Positions 24,032 through 33,230 of a stretch of 53,918 nucleotides of DNA are shown here, piece by piece. The DNA lies in contig NC_049987.1 in NCBI RefSeq assembly GCF_000003815.2, positions 2,326,651-2,380,568 on the forward strand, in the 5' to 3' direction. The notes beneath the pieces were generated by a model. That model searched no databases. It was not told the origin of the DNA and saw only the letters and a program-made list of their open reading frames with translations. Every line of letters starts with the position of its first letter. Within the stretch, counting starts at the first letter, position 1. A program made the position numbers and the translations under genes. The stretch is from Branchiostoma floridae. Lineage: Eukaryota; Chordata; Leptocardii; Amphioxiformes; Branchiostomatidae.

Positions 24032-24804
24032 ATGGCTGAAATATAAATATGATTGCTTACAGCTGCAGTAGCATTAGTATTGCTTGTACAAGTTGTAGTG
24101 CTAGTATAGCTAGCATTGCTTGCAGTGCTGTTTTTCCTAGCACTGCTGCAGGAGAGGTTACCATATCTGATGTCATTCAGCACAAGGGGCCTTGCCAAAT
24201 TGCCAGGACCTGCACATTGCAGCTGAGGCAGATTTTCAAATGCACCATAATGATAGTCGATGTAACTTATCCGGTTGGACCGTACGTTCAACTGTTGGAG
24301 GTTGGTAAGATTTGCGAATGCATCAGGCTTAATGAAAGATATATTGTTGAAGGACAGAGACAACTCTTGGAGCTCAGGTAGATTTGTAAATGCACGATTC
24401 TTTATGAAACTTATCCGATTGTAGGAAATAGAGATTTTTTTCAGCTGGGGCAGATTGGAGAATGCAGAGCTTGAGATAAAAGATATGTTGTTGTAGGCCA
24501 AAGACAAATCTTCGAGCTCGGGTACATTTGAGAACGCACCAGCCTGCAGGAAAGATATCTTGTTGGAGTACAAGGACAACCGTCGCAGCTGGGGTAGATA
24601 TGGGAATGTTGATAAAAACCCAATGTTACAGTATTGCAAATTCAAGACATTTATGTTTGTAGGTATGTTTAGGTCCCGTGGAATCCTGGAAATGCCGGAA
24701 CAGTTGCATGTTGTAGCTGTACAAGTGCAGGCGGCTTCTGTCTGCCCAAACTCCTGCAGCAAAATCACCAGCAACACCAGAATACTTCTCAGCACGGTCT
24801 GCAT
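23908..24804 (-). CDS. LRR surface protein with repeat-derived hydrophobic tail (298 aa)
   Basis: Predicted secreted or membrane-tethered leucine-rich-repeat protein. I start it at the ATG at 24804 because a splice acceptor (ccatttcag) lies just before it; the frame is open further upstream, but that stretch would be intron. Residues 1-25 form a signal peptide (MQTVLRSILVLLVILLQ), 26-45 an LRRNT with four cysteines (CTCTATTCNC), and 70-190 five LRRs of 24-26 residues with LxxLxLxxNxISFI spacing. Residues 197-219 (CAGP to LSC) match only the second half of an LRRCT; the NPWxCxC half is missing. A Ser/Thr/Asn-rich stalk follows (220-253), then a hydrophobic segment (about 264-281). From about residue 254 on, the DNA is an interspersed repeat also present at 53118. 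Ligand and role are unknown; adhesion or immune recognition is inferred from family. Good LRR periodicity argues against a dead gene. Confidence 0.8.
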   Translation of the reverse strand: MQTVLRSILVLLVILLQEFGQTEAACTCTATTCNCSGISRIPRDLNIPTNINVLNLQYCNIGFLSTFPYLPQLRRLSLYSNKISFLQAGAFSNVPELEDLSLAYNNISFISSSAFSNLPQLKKISISYNRISFIKNRAFTNLPELQELSLSFNNISFIKPDAFANLTNLQQLNVRSNRISYIDYHYGAFENLPQLQCAGPGNLARPLVLNDIRYGNLSCSSARKNSTASNASYTSTTTCTSNTNATAAVSNHIYISAIHSMVKYIVFVMFLLLSFFLLSNLQSDSSPPFLDRMTLNLA

Positions 24805-24809
24805 TTTGT

Positions 24810-24998
24810 CTGAAATGGTAATCAATTGAATACAGTCCAAATATATTTCATCATCATCATCATCAGTCAGTTAAAAAACAGTTATCATTAACCAAATGAT
24901 GAAGTTGATTGTAAAATTTGATAGAGCCTTAGTTAGCTTCCATACAGTACCATTGCAACCTTACATAGCAAAGTTGAGGAAATTTGAACCAACCTCAC
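24810..24998 (-). other. Probable 5'-UTR intron of the LRR gene
   Basis: On the minus strand, CCACAG then gtgagg (donor at 24998-24997) and accatttcag (acceptor ending 24810) bound a 189-bp segment that includes an (ATC)n microsatellite. The acceptor lies five bases before the chosen ATG, so a noncoding first exon would end at 24999. Confidence 0.5.
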
Positions 24999-25998
24999 CT
25001 GTGGCAAGATTCTGCTCAGTAGACTACACACACGTCACTTGGTAACCTGACAGCGGAAGTAACGCCTGAAAAAATATACACAAAGGGACCAATTATACAG
25101 TGTTTCACATTATAGAGAAGAACAGTTCATTGACAAGTGTCAGAGAATTTCTTCATGTCATGAGTATCGGTTTCTTTGGTACATTGTGTTACACTCAAAA
25201 GCTGCAGCTTTGAAAGAAATTTGTTGGACTTACATGTAATGTTGCTAATTCACACTCAGCTATGTCAGTGTGATCCAGGTGTAACAATTACCTGGCTCAA
25301 CAGGTGATGCTCGCTTGTGCAAAGTCAGTGCAGCCAGGTGTCATTACCTGGGTTAACAGGTGTAACACCTCACACCCAGTTGATTGACATTTTTGCTTTC
25401 TGGGTGACTGTGTTTGTGTGTGTGTATGTGTGTGTGTGGGGGGGGGGGGCTTTTGTCACCTGGACTGTTTTCTAACAGATTTGAAGACACATAATTTAAT
25501 CTCCAANNNNNNNNNNNNNNNNNNNNNNNNNNNNNNNNNNNNNNNNNNNNNNNNNNNNNNNNNNNNNNNNNNNNNNNNNNNNNNNNNNNNNNNNNNNNNN
25601 NNNNNNNNNNNACAAAATCTGTTTTACTTCGTGTGTCTTCTCTACGTACCCAGCAGTTTTTTATAGCTAAATACTAGTAGCCCGCAAAAACTGCCTATTA
25701 CGCGAATGGCCAATTATAGTTATAATATATAGCTTGATTGCGCGTCTTTGATACAGAACGTTGAATAGATACTTGATGCTGATGTCAGAGTATCACCATT
25801 GTCATTCCCACGTTACCATGGAGGCAATCTCCAAGCAGATGTACGGGAGGCTCTGATTGTAGGGGTTTCATGGTTGAGGTTTTGGTTCCAATCAGCCGGT
25901 TGGTAACTGGGAGGCCCCGGTTTGAATTTTGGGAAGCGCATCTGCTGGTTGGAGCTGCATTTGTGTTTCGGAAGGGACGTAAAATTTGAGATTCTTAC
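24999..25998. other. Upstream region of the LRR gene, gap at 25507-25611
   Basis: No gene. Contains two 'caggtgt-acctgg-aacaggtg' blocks (about 25275-25370), a (TG)n tract and a G-run before the gap. Its position suggests the promoter of the LRR gene lies near 25000-25200, but no specific element is evident. Confidence 0.35.
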
Positions 25999-26001
25999 TT
26001 A

Positions 26002-26469
26002 GGCCACAGCAATTAAATTTTATGGATGACATCCTCTGCAGACTGCAAAAATAATGAGATAGGGCGAAAAAAAAACAAGATGGCAAATTTTCAAAATAGA
26101 CGTTGTAACAAGACTTGAAGTGGCAAAATATGGCATCACAGCCAACAAGGTATTCATTCCTGTACACCAGTGTAGTTAAAGTGACACTAGTGTGGTAGAC
26201 TGGTACCATATGTTGGCAACTACACTCATAGCTTCCATAGTTGTGCCACTTTTACATCTATCTATCAAGTTGCACCTCTGCAACTACAGTCAATGCTACA
26301 GAGTCTCTAGTGTCAATTCTACATTCAATGATTAGGTTACAACACAACCTTTACCCATTTTCGTCTATGCGGCCTTCCCTGAAGAAGAAAAAAATTCTTG
26401 TTTTTTCTGAAATCAGGCAAAAATTAATGAGCGCGTGGATGTCATCCATAAAATTTACTTGTTCTGGCC
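26002..26469. mobile_element. Inverted-repeat MITE, same family as 21322-23629
   Basis: Begins GGCCACAGCAATTAAATTTT and ends with its complement over about 33 bp, flanked by TTA on both sides (25999-26001, 26470-26472). The 468-bp interior shares, inverted, the segments gttggcaac-acactcat and gtgacactag with 23300-23640. It also shows the uninterrupted target into which the 21367 element inserted in its relative. Confidence 0.8.
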
Positions 26470-26700
26470 TTACTGGCTGTATTGATATGTTATGCACGCA
26501 TGCCACGTCTTGTGGTTCCCCCTTTTCTCGCAGGCTATTTCTTTTTGTCATATTTTGCCTGAAAATATTTTAAAAAAACGGTGTTATATTGACGCACTCT
26601 TAACAATATGTTCAACACTTGGAATATCAGAAGTGCGCATATATCAAATATTGCTGATGCTGTATTGTTAGAGACCTTTTAGACCCTAAGCTATCCTACC

Positions 26701-27181
26701 CAGGGGTGGATACCGGTACGGTGTACCGGTATTAAACCGGTTTTTCTCATTGGACCGATCCGGAACAACCGGACCTGAAAAAAATCGGTGGACCGGATGT
26801 TGGACCGATTGGAAAATGAACAGATTATATGATCAGGCATTCACAAGTTTTCCGGGCTACCGGTCTAGGCAAATAACAAGAGCGAAGCAGAGCAGAGTCT
26901 ATAGTCCTTTTTACCAACTTTTACAGTCAATCGTACAGAGGTAGTAAGCCTTGTACTAGGCTTGTAGTATTTTAAAACGCTAGTGGGAGTCGAATACTAC
27001 ACAAGCAGATTTCTTTGTAAATTGTAGCAAAATAGACCATAGTTTTGAGTATCATCCATTCACAAGTTTTCTCACATAATGAATCAGGTCCAGGTTCAGG
27101 TCCGGACCTGCACCTGATCCTCTGGACCTGAACCGGACCTGGACCTGAATTTTCTAGATCTGTATCAGGTACCCACCCCTA
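26701..27181. mobile_element. hAT-type MITE, 481 bp, 8-bp target duplication
   Basis: Starts CAGGGGTGGATACCGGTAC, ends GGTACCCACCCCTA, and is flanked by perfect 8-bp copies of ATCCTACC (26693-26700, 27182-27189). The interior is built of 'caggtccggacctg' palindromes. The 8-bp duplication and CAGGGGTGG end are typical of hAT. It ends 202 bp before the SLC10-like exon. Confidence 0.85.
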
Positions 27182-27383
27182 ATCCTACCCTTATCTAGCA
27201 TGAAAGTCATAAAGTCTTGTTTGCCTCCTCCTCTGACTTCCGGTGAAGTTTTTCAACATGGGCCTTTTCGCCGGACCGCTAGAGATCTACGAAGGAGGCT
27301 ACATCATAAATCTTTAATTTACACCGATCTAGTTTTACACGTCTACGACTTATAAATCCCATGTTGGTGTCGTCCCTCTGTAG

Positions 27384-27594
27384 TATCTACGTAACCACAG
27401 TGTCGACTCTCCTGTGCCTGGTAACCATTCCCGTCTGCCTGGCCATCTTCACCAGCACCCCCCTCATGCACGGTCAGCAGCTCGCCATGGCTATAGACAT
27501 GATCGCGGTGGCGCTGGTCTGTGTGCTGGTGCCCGTTATAGTGGGGATCCTACTGCAACATTACTGTAAGAAGATCGCTGACGTGCTGGGCAAG
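27384..27594 (+). CDS. SLC10-like (sodium/bile acid cotransporter family) exon
   Basis: This internal exon encodes two membrane segments of a protein resembling the SLC10/SBF sodium-dependent bile-acid transporter family. Seen: IYVTTVSTLLCLVTIPVC, an extracellular-type linker, then a second helix (VALVCVLVPVIVGILLQ) followed by HYCKKIADVLGK. The order ST(L)L…P, then 'xxVxLVxxLVPVxxGxxLxxxxxxxA', matches the SLC10 middle region. The exon is set by an acceptor (cctctgtag ending 27383) and a consensus donor (GGCAAG then gtgaga), and it is much more GC-rich than its flanks, as expected for real coding sequence here. No other exon of the gene was found between 25 and 30 kb; gaps at 25507 and 28185 may hide some. 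A lone retained exon of a broken gene is possible. Confidence 0.6.
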
Positions 27595-28284
27595 GTGAGA
27601 TTATTACATAATCTTTATTGACACAACAATGTACAGAGACTTTCGTAATGTCTTCACATACATACCAGGGCTCAACATACTTTTTACAGCATACGTGCAC
27701 TGATGCAGGTAACATTGAAAATTACCTGCTCCAGGCAAATTTTACCTGCACCACTCTGTATTTAAATTAGGAAGTATGGATCATTCCAAAACTTCAAAAA
27801 CTATTGCTATTTTTTTCTTTAATTTATACTTTATAAGTGGTAACAGTTAATGTAGCTGATAACAATCCATATACACCTACATAATAGACATAGGACATTT
27901 ATGTACAAAAGACAGTACATGGATCGTGCAGGTTAGGTGCAGGTAGACACCAGAAATACATGCACTGCTCCAATCTTAACGTACTGCACTAACCTGCATA
28001 TGCAGGTGGTATTTCGAGCCCTGCATACATTAGTCTCTACCAGACTCCCGCCTGGCCGTATAGTGATGATAGGAAAATCTGACCAAGTAAGGAAGAAAAG
28101 TCTAGTCTAAAAGATAAAAGACTGACTGAAATTCCATCCAACTACAACGTCTGCTTGGAGACTGTAAATACATATACGGTGGATNNNNNNNNNNNNNNNN
28201 NNNNNNNNNNNNNNNNNNNNNNNNNNNNNNNNNNNNNNNNNNNNNNNNNNNNNNNNNNNNNNNNNNNNNNNNNNNNNNNNNNNN
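27595..28284 (+). other. Intron or intergenic after the SLC10-like exon, ends in a gap
   Basis: No further exon seen. Holds two 'acctgc/gcaggt' blocks in inverted arrangement (about 27700-27760 and 27925-28020) and a motif tagtctctaccagactcc near 28031 that recurs at 41264, an apparent interspersed repeat. The gap is 28185-28284. Confidence 0.4.
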
Positions 28285-28408
28285 ACAACATATGCAACAG
28301 TCAATACTGAACATGGAGAACTAGGCTGGCCTTGTTACCAGGACCTGCTGCTTCTACAGAACACAACACATGTAACAGTCAGTACTGAACATGGAGAACT
28401 AGGCTGGC
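28285..28408. repeat. Two direct copies of a 46-bp repeat, period 78
   Basis: The block gcaacagtcaatactgaac then atggagaactaggctggc occurs at 28285-28330 and 28363-28408 with few changes. The first copy abuts an assembly gap, so more copies may be collapsed there. Confidence 0.6.
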
Positions 28409-29783
28409 AAGAAGAGGAAGCTTAAGAAGCCTTCAGACGGCATTCTCCATTTTTCGGAAAGGGGTCATCATGTGACTTGGAAGTCACAAAGTCATGACAT
28501 GAGGGTGTTGAAGATGATGGTAACAGCCTTGGTTGCGTTATAACTATGGATGGGAAGCCGGAATTCCAGGGTTTACAAAGCTCACCTTTCCTCTAAATGG
28601 TACATTGTATCTGGTTGGCCCTTCTAGCCAAGAATACCAGGCAAGCCAAGATAATCTAATGCCCAGTTGGGTATGGGAAAGCTAATTGGCTGCAAAAATG
28701 CAAGCTCATGAAAATTTGTAACTTTAAATTAATTCAAGACTTCAACACTTCCCTGTTACTCTGTGTGTTGGTGATCTGGTCCATGCTTTACTTACATGTA
28801 CATCACTTGTAAACATTCAATGCCTTGCCTTATGCAGCATGCTACCTAGCCTCTCAGCTATACTGTTCTCAGATCATACAGGACAGCAAAGCTCAGACTA
28901 GTTAAGGCTGTCTCCTATTTGTTCGAGTACTGCAAAGCTGTTGAGATGGACAACAGTTAAATCATTATCATTCATATAGAAAACAACCTACTTTGTGCAT
29001 AATCCAATGTCCTCTGTAAAACAGCCTGCATTGTGGCAATGGTCTTCTCACAGGCAGTCTGGAGCAAAAACAACAAAATTCATAAGGAATAGGAACAATA
29101 TTAATCCAGCTGTTCTTGAGTTATCTTGTTCACAGACAGACAGACACACACACACACAAACGCTAGTGAAAATACTACCTCCATGAGGCCACACCAATTT
29201 TACTTGTTGCTTCTAGGATTAGCCTGTCCACTTTTTTTCATTTTCAAATTTAAAAAAAATCAAGTCCCCCAAGAAATATTACAGGTTTCGCTATCACAAA
29301 CCTGTAAATGTTGCCATTAAGAGCCACATACACATAATTTCAGTCTAAAAACAATGTATTTTATTCAGAACATTAGCAACAAATCAAAGGAAGGGATACA
29401 TTGCATAAACATGCAATTAAACTCAGGCTGTTGTTTTTTGTGTTATTCAAGCCTTATATTATATCTTCACCCAAGACTTTTGAAAAAATTTATTTTGTTG
29501 AAAGCATTTTCAACAAAACAAAGTCATCTAAACAATACTTGGAAAAGAAATGCATTCATACTGATCATGAACCCTTCATGCGCCATATTACACGCGGCAA
29601 CTGCTGTGAGCTGTTTTCGTGGTTGACTATATTCAGCAACACGAGCCACTAGTATGCAGTGACCCGTGATGGCAGCGATTCAGCACTACCAACATTATTG
29701 TTAAAATTATATTTTTCCAAGTAAACAGAAAATGGATATGTAACAAAAATCCTAAAGGGCTAACTTGAGAACCGTCTATGTAG
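28409..29783. other. No gene seen
   Basis: AT-rich DNA with an interspersed-repeat end near 29115-29180 (ttcttgagttatcttgttca followed by (AC)n and ctacctccat). No coding signal. Confidence 0.4.
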
Positions 29784-29883
29784 NNNNNNNNNNNNNNNNN
29801 NNNNNNNNNNNNNNNNNNNNNNNNNNNNNNNNNNNNNNNNNNNNNNNNNNNNNNNNNNNNNNNNNNNNNNNNNNNNNNNNNNN

Positions 29884-30048
29884 CGATGCAACTCCGTTTA
29901 TACGCCCCCTCCTGTTTGCTTATTCATGAAGTCAACGCAAACAGATTGATTGATTAAGCATGCTTAGTGAGCGAGCGTTCAATCATGCACCGTTAGAGAA
30001 AGTTGACTGACTATTGTAGCTGACTAGAATCCGGATAGGTCGTAATTG
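29884..30048 (+). promoter_or_regulatory. Candidate promoter/first-exon module 1 of LRRIG-A
   Basis: Shares ordered motifs with 31001-31200: tgtttgcttatt, agattgattg, gcatgct-agtgagcgagcgt and agaatccggatagg. Each module is followed by a splice-donor-like sequence (here gtgagt at 30049). The role is inferred from repetition plus donor position; no transcript evidence. Confidence 0.35.
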
Positions 30049-30326
30049 GTGAGTAAATAAAGTATGATCATTGCAAGATTTAAAGAAGACACTAAGGTCA
30101 AATTAGGGATTACATAGATTTCCATGTCCAAGATAAAGCGAGCCTTGTTCCGATATGTTTGATCTGGCGTAATTCAAGCCAACCTCACATTTTGTTAGGG
30201 GTCATTTGCAATGATTGTAAGTTTTCACCGTGCTGTCAGGCCTTTGTTTTCCTTGGCAACTTAAGTATCCTCATACAAAAAGAATTCCACAAGTTTAACC
30301 TTCTTCTGGGCAGTACGTCTCTTCTA

Positions 30327-30535
30327 GGTGGGACCGTGACGAAACTGCAGAACATTCGTTTCAGACACAGGAAATCCTGCGTTCAAATCCCACCGAACGT
30401 GTGCCCTTGGAACATGCACATTACACGATTTTCCTATATTCACTCAGGTTGGAAAGGAGTACTTAACCTTAGTTAGCGACGTCCCTCGGATAGGACGTTA
30501 AATGGAGGCCCCGTGTATCGGGAGACCCAGACGTT
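30327..30535 (+). mobile_element. tRNA-derived SINE (copy A)
   Basis: A tRNA-like head opens with ggtggga, which pairs with tcccacc downstream, and has a B-box-like gttcaaatcc at 30381-30390. It continues into gacgtccctcggataggacg and aatggaggccccgtgtat, a body I recognise from invertebrate SINEs. The duplicate at 42354-42560 shows insertion predates the segmental duplication. The folding is too degenerate for a functional tRNA. Confidence 0.6.
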
Positions 30536-31000
30536 TCATTTTACTCGAATCGACGAAAAATATTATTCATAGAAAATCGGGAATTTACGCTGATATTTAG
30601 TGCTTGCATCTTACCAATGTTTGGATAAATGAAAGACTTGAATGAAACCAGAAACTTACCGTCTTAAAAAGCTAGATTCCCAAATCATCGGTGTACTTAT
30701 GGCAGGTTAGCATTCAAAGTATGTAGAGTCGCTGATTGTATTTCTTTATGAGAAAATCTCACGTTTATACCATTGTGTTTATTTCAAGCTAAATTTATTT
30801 TACGGTTAGGAAAAATCATAGCCCGATGCGTTACCAACGCGCAACCCATTGGAAAGAATACCGACCGCCGTGAAAGTAGATTCGTATGTATCATCAGCAT
30901 TATAATATCATATGATTCAACAGTCTAATCATTCCGTCAAATATCAGTTATTCCTATCGTCCTCGAGACGCCAGATTAGATTCGTATAATTCATATTCAT

Positions 31001-31200
31001 GTATTGACCACCTTCTGTTTGCTTATTGGTAGATTGATTGAGCATGCTCAGTGAGCGAGCGTCACATTCTTTGAGCAACCGGCGCAACAGAAGGATGACT
31101 TGCTGGAAAACCTCACCTCACCTAGTCCTGTCCACATCTGACTCGTAACTGCAGCTTGGCAGAATCCGGATAGGGCTAAAGACATGAGCAAGTTTGACAG
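31001..31200 (+). promoter_or_regulatory. Candidate promoter/first-exon module 2 of LRRIG-A
   Basis: Homologous to module 1 (agattgattgagcatgctca, gtgagcgagcgt, agaatccggatagg) with extra sequence, ending at a donor-like gacag then gtaaag (31201). A spliced 5' UTR could join to the acceptor at 33050-33051. Confidence 0.35.
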
Positions 31201-31330
31201 GTAAAGGTAAGGTGAATACGTATGGAATAGTTATGGTATTGGGTAGATAGTTTCTTCTCCTTTTTTGACTGTCTATAGAATAGTTTCTTTTTACATAGTG
31301 TCATAGTCCTATACATTACACTGATTGACA

Positions 31331-31331
31331 A

Positions 31332-31400
<69 letters not shown>

Positions 31401-31402
31401 AT
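31331..31402. repeat. (TG)n(GA)n microsatellite
   Basis: A short (TG)n run passes into (GA)n, followed by a single unit of the 120-bp sequence (caagagctatggtcaagtcg) that is amplified ninefold in copy B. Confidence 0.9.
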
Positions 31403-32240
31403 AGAGAGCCGAGAAAAAAATATCACATACAAGAGCTATGGTCAAGTCGATTGAGAATATTAGCAGTCCTGATGTTTGACAGTAATACCACTCTAACCAG
31501 CCATGCCGAAGGTCTTCTGTATTCTTATTTTGTTTTGCATTCAAAAGCCTCATATAAATCAATCTTTATTGCGCAACAATTTTAAGGGACATGTATGGCA
31601 AGTTTGGGCGTAATACATGTACAGAACATCAAGACTAATATCTACGTAGTTGCTTATACATAACAATGGTGAAAGGGTTCTATGTAACAAATGACCAATC
31701 GTAATGCCACTTGCTGACTGGTTCAATTCATGGGAAACAGGTATTATTATAATACAGTGGTACGCGATACAGAGTTAACATCAAGTGTTTGTGTCAATAC
31801 GATTCCTTTTTTGGAAAGCAGTAGAGATGTATTGGCCTATGTTTATATGTATACTTATATTATCAATTTGCATTTCTTGAGGTCGAACAGATTAGACACT
31901 TTGATGCTACAAGGCTACGCTGGCTTGGTATGATGAATGGCCTCGTATTTAGATTAGTCGCATAGGTTTCTGTCGACGAAATTTCCCCTATAAGACCTAA
32001 ACTAAATATTCACGAAAATTGATTGAAAACGCAAAAACTAGACTTTTCGGATGAGGTCACAAGTGATTCTAGTAAGATCCTTTCTAGCGAGGGCCCTTCC
32101 TCTGCAAGCATGCTGCTTGAATTTAAGGATCAATGTTTAGATCTTTTTAAGTCTAGATCCGTAGATATTGCAACTACCAAGGAGACGTTGGGAAAGAAAA
32201 TTGTATGTTGTTGCATGTGTTCTATGTGTGTGTACACGAG

Positions 32241-32326
32241 TTACTTACTTACTTACTTGTTAAGGTCTCCTCCTGTGGAGTGGCCTGCATCAAGGATTTT
32301 CCGTCTCCTGCGAACCATTGAGACGG
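32241..32326 (-). mobile_element. 86-bp retroposon-like insertion with TACACGAG duplication
   Basis: Flanked by perfect TACACGAG copies (32233-32240, 32327-32334). Copy B has a single TACACGAG at 45207-45214 with no insertion, so this arrived after duplication. The (TTAC)n run at its left end would be a (GTAA)n 3' tail on the minus strand, as in truncated LINE/SINE insertions. Confidence 0.8.
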
Positions 32327-33051
32327 TACACGAGTGCGTGTACATATTACGTAAACATCTTATTACAAAGTATAGATTTTTTCGTGTGTAACTGATATGT
32401 AAAACCTTCCATTGCCTGACGTTTTAATAGCTATGACTTACGAAAATGAAAGCATGCATGTCGCATAATATTGCTAATAAGAGACAAGCAAACCCATAGT
32501 TTCATTTAATTTTATTAATTACCTTTGCATATAACCCAGGTCATTGACATCCCATATATATATACTACCGTTTTTTTGCCAAGGTTTTCATTTGTTTCCA
32601 AATGAATCATTAGTTGTTGTTGTTTTCAAAAATGAATGTGTTTTTCAAATACAATTTTAAGGGACTATGAGATAGTGATATAGATCGATCTATATGACCA
32701 TTGATTTAGCTATTAATTATCGTAGTCAACAGCAAAATTCTGTAAATAGCAACAAGTATTTTAACCCCCCTTCTATACATGATGGTACAGCCCACCAAGA
32801 AAACAAAGCAGGCATCTTGCTTTTTTATCATATGTATGTAACGTTATGTGTATATATAGTCAAGGACTAGAATATTTGTCTTCATGGCCATACGCACATA
32901 CAAATATTTCCTCACAATGTATCAGCACCTTTTAACTTACGGCGACCACTAGAAAACACTAACTACAAATATTCACTTCCAAAACAATAGCTTTGCTCCA
33001 GCAGGTAAATGCTACATAATAATTCTTCATCCTTTTTTATCACCATTTCAG

Positions 33052-33230
33052 GAGCTGCAAAAAGCGAACCAAAATGTGCAGACTTAACAAACCAGAGTGA
33101 AGCAAGGACAATACAAGGTTAGATATTAACCAAATATGCTGCAAATGTTCGATGGATTCCTATTCTCTAAACGTTTCATGCAATAAAGCCAATTGTCACT
33201 TACTCATAGAGGATTCGTTCATCTGAAAAT
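33052..33230 (+). other. Probable 5' UTR of LRRIG-A's coding exon
   Basis: A pyrimidine-rich acceptor (tatcaccatttcag, ending 33051) precedes gagctgcaa. The same acceptor is kept in copy B (ccattccag ending 46004). No ATG-initiated frame in it continues into the LRR gene, so the first coding ATG is at 33231. Confidence 0.5.

Noticed and set aside
23908-24840. Starting the LRR gene at the upstream Met (24840)
   Set aside because: The sequence between 24840 and 24804 ends in a consensus acceptor (accatttcag), and the signal peptide begins cleanly at the ATG at 24804.
30327-30398. A tRNA gene
   Set aside because: The acceptor-like ends pair and a B-box is present, but D and T arms do not form and a SINE body follows; the copy at 42354 is identical in kind.
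31176-31585. ORFs rich in Ser-Leu or Arg-Glu
   Set aside because: Produced by the (TG)n(GA)n microsatellite.
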